This document shows, piece after piece, positions 60,763 to 64,000 of a stretch of DNA of 64,000 bases. Origin of the DNA: CAWJFP01 sp963842155 (GTDB lineage Bacteria; Pseudomonadota; Alphaproteobacteria; JACZXZ01). A program made the position numbers and the translations under genes. The notes under the pieces were generated by a model, which did not search any database, had not been told where the DNA came from, and saw only the letters and a program-made list of their open reading frames with translations. The stretch's first letter is position 1, and each line of letters begins with the position of its first letter. The stretch lies in assembly GCA_963842155.1 (NCBI GenBank), contig CAWJFP010000038.1, forward strand, positions 62,001-126,000, read 5' to 3'.

Positions 60763-61638
60763 ATGCGCAATGCGAGCTACGCTTCCGTCACGGTGGCGGG
60801 TCTGCTCATCCTGATCAAGGCAGGGGCTTTCATCCTCACCGATTCGGTGGCGCTGCTCTCGAGCCTGATCAATTCGATGCTCGACGCGGCGGCGGCGGTG
60901 GTGAACCTGCTCGCCATCCGCCAGGCTCTCACGCCGGCCGACCGCGAGCACCGCTTCGGCCACGGCAAGGCCGAGGCGCTCGCCGGGCTCGGCCAGTCCG
61001 CCTTCATCGCGGGCTCGGCGATCTTTCTCCTTTTCGAGGCCGGCCATCGCCTGTTCGCGCCGCAGACCCTGCATAACGGCGCGATCGGCACGGGCGTTAT
61101 GGCCTTCTCCGTGCTGGCGACCTTTGGCCTCGTTATCTACCAGCGCCATGTCACGCGGGTGACGGGATCGATCGCGATCGGCGCCGACCTCCTGCATTAT
61201 GTCGGCGATCTCCTGGTCAACGGCAGCGTCATCCTCGCCATCTTCCTCGCCACCGCGCTCGACTGGCGGATGGCCGACCCGGTCTTCGCCATCCTGATCG
61301 CCGTTTATATCGTGACCAGCTCATGGCGGATCGGGCGCCGATCGCTCGACCAGCTCATGGATCACGAGCTGCCCGACGAAGCCCGCGAGCGCATCAAGAC
61401 GATCGCCCTGACGAATCCCGGCGTCCTCGCGCTGCATGATCTGCGTACGCGTGCGGCGGGCCCCAACCGCTTCATCCAGCTCCATCTCGAGATGAGCGCC
61501 GAGATCCCGCTCACGCGCGCACATGAAATAGCCGACGAGGTCGAGCTGGAGCTTCTGAAGGCCTTTCCCGGCGCCGAGGTGATCATCCATCAGGATCCCG
61601 CCGGGATCGAGGAGGCGCGGGCGCAGTTCGCCGGCTGA
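60763..61638 (+). CDS. Cation diffusion facilitator (FieF-like) with altered metal site
   Basis: A 291-residue divalent-metal exporter with six membrane helices and a C-terminal cytoplasmic domain. ATG 60763 is chosen because GGGAGG sits just before it; a TTG at 60721 is in frame. In the second helix the text is SSLINSMLDAAAA, where FieF proteins usually have DS..D, so the first Asp of site A is Asn. The helix-5 pair is kept in HYVGDLLVNG. RFGHGKAEALAGL is typical of the subfamily. Metal choice could differ from Fe/Zn. Confidence 0.9.
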   Translation: MRNASYASVTVAGLLILIKAGAFILTDSVALLSSLINSMLDAAAAVVNLLAIRQALTPADREHRFGHGKAEALAGLGQSAFIAGSAIFLLFEAGHRLFAPQTLHNGAIGTGVMAFSVLATFGLVIYQRHVTRVTGSIAIGADLLHYVGDLLVNGSVILAIFLATALDWRMADPVFAILIAVYIVTSSWRIGRRSLDQLMDHELPDEARERIKTIALTNPGVLALHDLRTRAAGPNRFIQLHLEMSAEIPLTRAHEIADEVELELLKAFPGAEVIIHQDPAGIEEARAQFAG

Positions 61639-61660
61639 GACGAGGTTCGCGGCATCGGCC

Positions 61661-61730
61661 GCGCGAGCGCGCGATTCGCCCGGCAGCGCGAGCGCGCGAT
61701 TCACCCGAACCGCGCGATAACGCGATTCAC
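61661..61730. repeat. Three tandem 25/26-base repeats before the universal stress gene
   Basis: GCGCGAGCGCGCGATTC appears at 61661 and 61686, and a degenerate copy GCGCGATAACGCGATTC at 61712. Spacing of 25 and 26 bases is near 2.5 helical turns. They lie about 30-100 bases before the ATG and could be operator sites or a simple duplication. Confidence 0.55.
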
Positions 61731-61759
61731 GAGGAGACGACCGCAGGGAGAATCCGGCA

Positions 61760-62611
61760 ATGTCGATCAAATGCATCCTGGCGCCTGTGATAGGCTACGA
61801 GAAAAGCGAGGCATGGCTCACCGTTGCGCTCAAGCTCGCGCGGCGGCTCGGCGCGTCTATCACGGTGCTTCATGTGAGCCCCGACCCGCGCGACGCGATC
61901 CCGTTGGTGACCGAGGGCGCCGGTGCCGTGATGATGGACCGCATCATCGAGACGGCGGAGGCCGAGGCGAAGATGCGCGCGAAGCGGGCGGAGCGACTCT
62001 ACAACGCGGCGCTCAAGAAAGCCGGCACTCCGGGTGGCCGCGCGAAAAGCTCGGCGCGCTACGTCACGACGGTAGGCCGCGCGCCTGACGAGTTGGCGCT
62101 CCGGGCGCGGACGCATGACCTCGTCGTCTTCGGACGACTGTCCGGCGCCGGCGACATCGAATGGCGCCTTGCCTTCGAGGCGGCATTGATGGCGGGCGGG
62201 CGGCCCATCCTGCTTCTGCCGGCGAAGCCCAGGGAGATCGCGGGCAAGTCGATCGCCATCGCCTGGAACGGCAGCGTCGACGCCGCGCATGCCGCAAGCG
62301 CGGCGCTTCCGCTGCTCGTCCACGCGAAGAAGGTCCTGCTGCTGGCGGGGGCGCGCGACGAGCCGATCGAGCCCCCGCTCGAGGCGGTCGCCGAATGGCT
62401 CCATCGCCACGGCGTCGCGGCCAAGCCCAAGCAGGTTTCGCTCGAGGCCTGGCCGGTCGGCAAGCACCTCGTCGCCGAGGCGGCGGCGGCGGGCGCGGAC
62501 CTCCTGGTGATGGGCGGATATGGCCATAGCCGCCTGCGCGAGACCATCTTCGGCGGCGCCACGCGCGCCGTCATCGAGGAGGCGAGCCTGCCCGTGCTGA
62601 TGGCCCATTGA
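61760..62611 (+). CDS. Universal stress protein with two USP domains
   Basis: A 283-residue tandem USP. The first domain (about residues 1-145) opens KCILAPVIGYEKSEAWLTVALKLARR; the second (about 155-283) has SIAIAWNGSVDAAHAASAALPLL and ends DLLVMGGYGHSRLRETIFGG, which carries the ATP-binding glycine pattern. The first domain lacks a clear G-x2-G-x9-G loop, so probably only the second binds nucleotide. GGGAGAAT precedes the ATG. Confidence 0.93.
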   Translation: MSIKCILAPVIGYEKSEAWLTVALKLARRLGASITVLHVSPDPRDAIPLVTEGAGAVMMDRIIETAEAEAKMRAKRAERLYNAALKKAGTPGGRAKSSARYVTTVGRAPDELALRARTHDLVVFGRLSGAGDIEWRLAFEAALMAGGRPILLLPAKPREIAGKSIAIAWNGSVDAAHAASAALPLLVHAKKVLLLAGARDEPIEPPLEAVAEWLHRHGVAAKPKQVSLEAWPVGKHLVAEAAAAGADLLVMGGYGHSRLRETIFGGATRAVIEEASLPVLMAH

Positions 62612-62684
62612 GCCCGAGCTGCCGCGCCCCGTGCCTGGCGCGCGCGGGAATTTGCGCTACTATCGCGGCCATGAGCAAGGCGCC

Positions 62685-63416
62685 ATGAGCAAGACGATCG
62701 TGTTGACCGGGGCGAGCCGCGGCATCGGCCATGCCACGGTCAAGCGCTTCTCGGACGAGGGCTGGCGCATCGTCACTTGCAGCCGCGAGGACGTGCCGCC
62801 CGACTGCAAGCGCGACCCCAACTGGACGCATCATATCGTCGCCGATCTCGGCCAGCCGGCCAGCGTCGAAGAGTTTGCGGCGAGTGCCATCGAGCTACTT
62901 GAGGGGGTGGCGCTCGACGCCCTCGTCAACAATGCCGCACTCTCGCCCAAGACACCCTTCAAGGAACGGCTCGGCTGTCTCAACGGCAGCATCGAGGAAT
63001 GGCGCCGCGTCTTCGAACTGAATCTTTTCGCGCCGCTCGCCTTGTCGCGCGCGCTCGCGCCCGCGCTCGCCAAGGGCAAGGGCGCCATCGTCAACATTAC
63101 CTCGATCGCCGGCCATGCCATCCATCCCTTCGCGGGCTCGGCCTATTCGACCTCGAAGGCCGCTTTGTCGGCGCTCACGCGCGAGATGGCCGTCGAGTTC
63201 GCCGAGCTCGGCGTGCGGGTGAACGCAGTGGCGCCCGGCGAGATCGAAACGGCGATGGTGGGGCCGGAATATGACAGCCTCATCCCGCGCATACCGCTCC
63301 ATCGGCTGGGCAGCCCGGAGGAGGTCGCCGGCGTCGTCTTCCAGCTCTGCAGCGGGGATTTCGGCTATGTGACGGGCACGGAAATCTTCGTCACGGGCGG
63401 GCAGCATCTGCTCTGA
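62685..63416 (+). CDS. SDR-family oxidoreductase
   Basis: A 243-residue short-chain dehydrogenase. The NAD(P)-binding motif is LTGASRGIGHATVKRF at residues 6-21. NNAALS is near residue 85, the active Ser in NITSIAGHAIHP near 143 and the Tyr-Lys pair in AYSTSKAALSAL near 157. The end RIPLHRLGSPEEVAGVVFQLCS with GTEIFVTGGQ is standard. Substrate unknown. ATG 62685 follows GCAAGG. The gene converges with the PadR-like gene. Confidence 0.93.
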   Translation: MSKTIVLTGASRGIGHATVKRFSDEGWRIVTCSREDVPPDCKRDPNWTHHIVADLGQPASVEEFAASAIELLEGVALDALVNNAALSPKTPFKERLGCLNGSIEEWRRVFELNLFAPLALSRALAPALAKGKGAIVNITSIAGHAIHPFAGSAYSTSKAALSALTREMAVEFAELGVRVNAVAPGEIETAMVGPEYDSLIPRIPLHRLGSPEEVAGVVFQLCSGDFGYVTGTEIFVTGGQHLL

Positions 63417-63432
63417 ACGGCAGCAACCGCTT

Positions 63433-63449
63433 TGAGCGGCGACCGCTCA
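63433..63449 (+). terminator. Hairpin between SDR and PadR-like genes
   Basis: TGAGCGG, loop CGA, then CCGCTCA form a perfect 7-bp stem, followed on the plus strand by GTCTTT. It overlaps the stop codon of the convergent gene. Confidence 0.45.
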
Positions 63450-63989
63450 GTCTTTCGGAGTCCGCCCTCGATGCGCCGCGAACCAGGCGCGGCGCGCGTC
63501 GAGCTGGGCAAGATCATGGTCGAGCCATTCGGCGAGCAGACCCGTGCCATGGCGCGCGCGGAGATCGGCGAGCCGGCTGATCTCGCCTTGCGTGCTTTCG
63601 ATCAGCAACTCGATCTGCTCGTCCCGCTCCGCAGGCGCGAGGAGATGCAGATAGCGCATCTTGAGGGCGGTCACGAGTTTGTTGAGATCGTCGACGGGCG
63701 AGCGCACGCGGCTCCTGAGCAAGGTCGCGAGCTCGCTCCGCCCGGCCTCGGTGATACGCAAGAGCGCGTCGTCGTGAGGGCCTTCGCCCTCGACCGGCTC
63801 GACCAGCCCCTCGAGCCGCAGCAGCTCGATCGAGGAACCCAGTATGTCGAGCGACGGTCCCATTACGCGGCTTGCGAAATGACGCACCTCGCCGGCAAGA
63901 GCGCCATAGCGTTGCGGCCCCTCGGTCAGGATGCCGAGCGCGCAAAGGCGGATGGCCTCGGTCGGGATCAGCGTCTTGTCGCGATACAT
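63447..63989 (-). CDS. PadR-like transcriptional regulator
   Basis: A 180-residue protein. Residues about 8-90 look like a winged helix of the PadR type (TEAIRLCALGILTEGPQRYGALAGEVRHF, then LGSSIELLRLEGLVEPVEGEG and LRITEAGRSELATLL). The C-terminal half is helical and probably forms the dimer (ALKMRYLHLLAPAERDEQIELLIESTQGEI). Its target is unknown. It converges with the SDR gene. The family call rests on fold pattern rather than a specific motif. Confidence 0.78.
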   Translation of the reverse strand: MYRDKTLIPTEAIRLCALGILTEGPQRYGALAGEVRHFASRVMGPSLDILGSSIELLRLEGLVEPVEGEGPHDDALLRITEAGRSELATLLRSRVRSPVDDLNKLVTALKMRYLHLLAPAERDEQIELLIESTQGEISRLADLRARHGTGLLAEWLDHDLAQLDARRAWFAAHRGRTPKD

Positions 63990-64000
63990 CAGGGAGCCTC

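Overview
The window is GC-rich, densely coding chromosomal DNA from an alphaproteobacterium. The best evidence is gene order. The run tldD–coxB–coxA–ctaB–small ORF–ctaG–coxC–DUF983–surf1 with thrC, thrB and rnhA close by, the run HDAC-like–xseB–ispA–dxs–tlyA–RNA methyltransferase, and aroC/fabI near pdxH are arrangements I associate with Hyphomicrobiales and related orders. The genus cannot be fixed from sequence reading alone. I saw no rRNA, tRNA, CRISPR array, insertion sequence or phage gene.

Region by region. 1-7.9 kb: 3' part-missing tldD on the minus strand, then a complete aa3-type cytochrome c oxidase and heme A assembly operon. 7.9-18.7 kb: housekeeping genes, comprising M32 carboxypeptidase, threonine synthase, a single-domain response regulator, M16 peptidase, acetyltransferase, AlgH/YqgE, DsbD-like protein, peroxiredoxin, RNase HI and homoserine kinase. 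18.9-25 kb: CDGSH iron-sulfur protein, two lipoproteins, a DUF1800/DUF1501 secretion pair and a SnoaL-like protein, separated by AT-richer spacers and palindromes. 25-27.7 kb: an oxidoreductase relic abutting an operon of a flavin reductase-MarR fusion and an FAD oxidoreductase. 27.8-46.7 kb: an aromatic-acid island. It has a PaaX regulator with an adrenodoxin-type reductase and a hotdog thioesterase. Divergent to these is a LIV-type ABC transporter with a metallo-hydrolase. A long minus-strand operon holds a PaaA/PaaC-family ferritin-like protein, PaaG, PaaI, thiolase, PaaK, a DedA-PAP2-LssY fusion and an OprB porin. Divergent to that operon are flavodoxin and PaaY. 46.7-50.1 kb: ECF sigma/anti-sigma, persulfide-dioxygenase-like protein, TusA and an HDAC-like deacetylase. 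50.2-55.4 kb: isoprenoid and RNA-modification genes. 55.4-64 kb: SppA, AroC, FabI, glycine-zipper lipoprotein, PdxH, CDF transporter, universal stress protein, SDR and a PadR-like regulator.

Two points stand out. First, the aromatic-acid island has the ligase, isomerase, thiolase, thioesterases, importer and regulator of phenylacetate catabolism, but no PaaABCDE complex and no PaaZ. It has only one lone oxygenase-family protein, next to a flavodoxin and in the same locus as an adrenodoxin-type reductase. Second, seven otherwise full-length plus-strand genes (M32 carboxypeptidase twice, thrC, livH, livF, xseB, tlyA, the RNA methyltransferase) are each broken by a +1 frameshift. All eight frameshifts can be repaired by removing one cytosine from the plus strand. 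The simplest reading is systematic base-calling or assembly insertions rather than gene decay, because several of these genes are normally essential or important.
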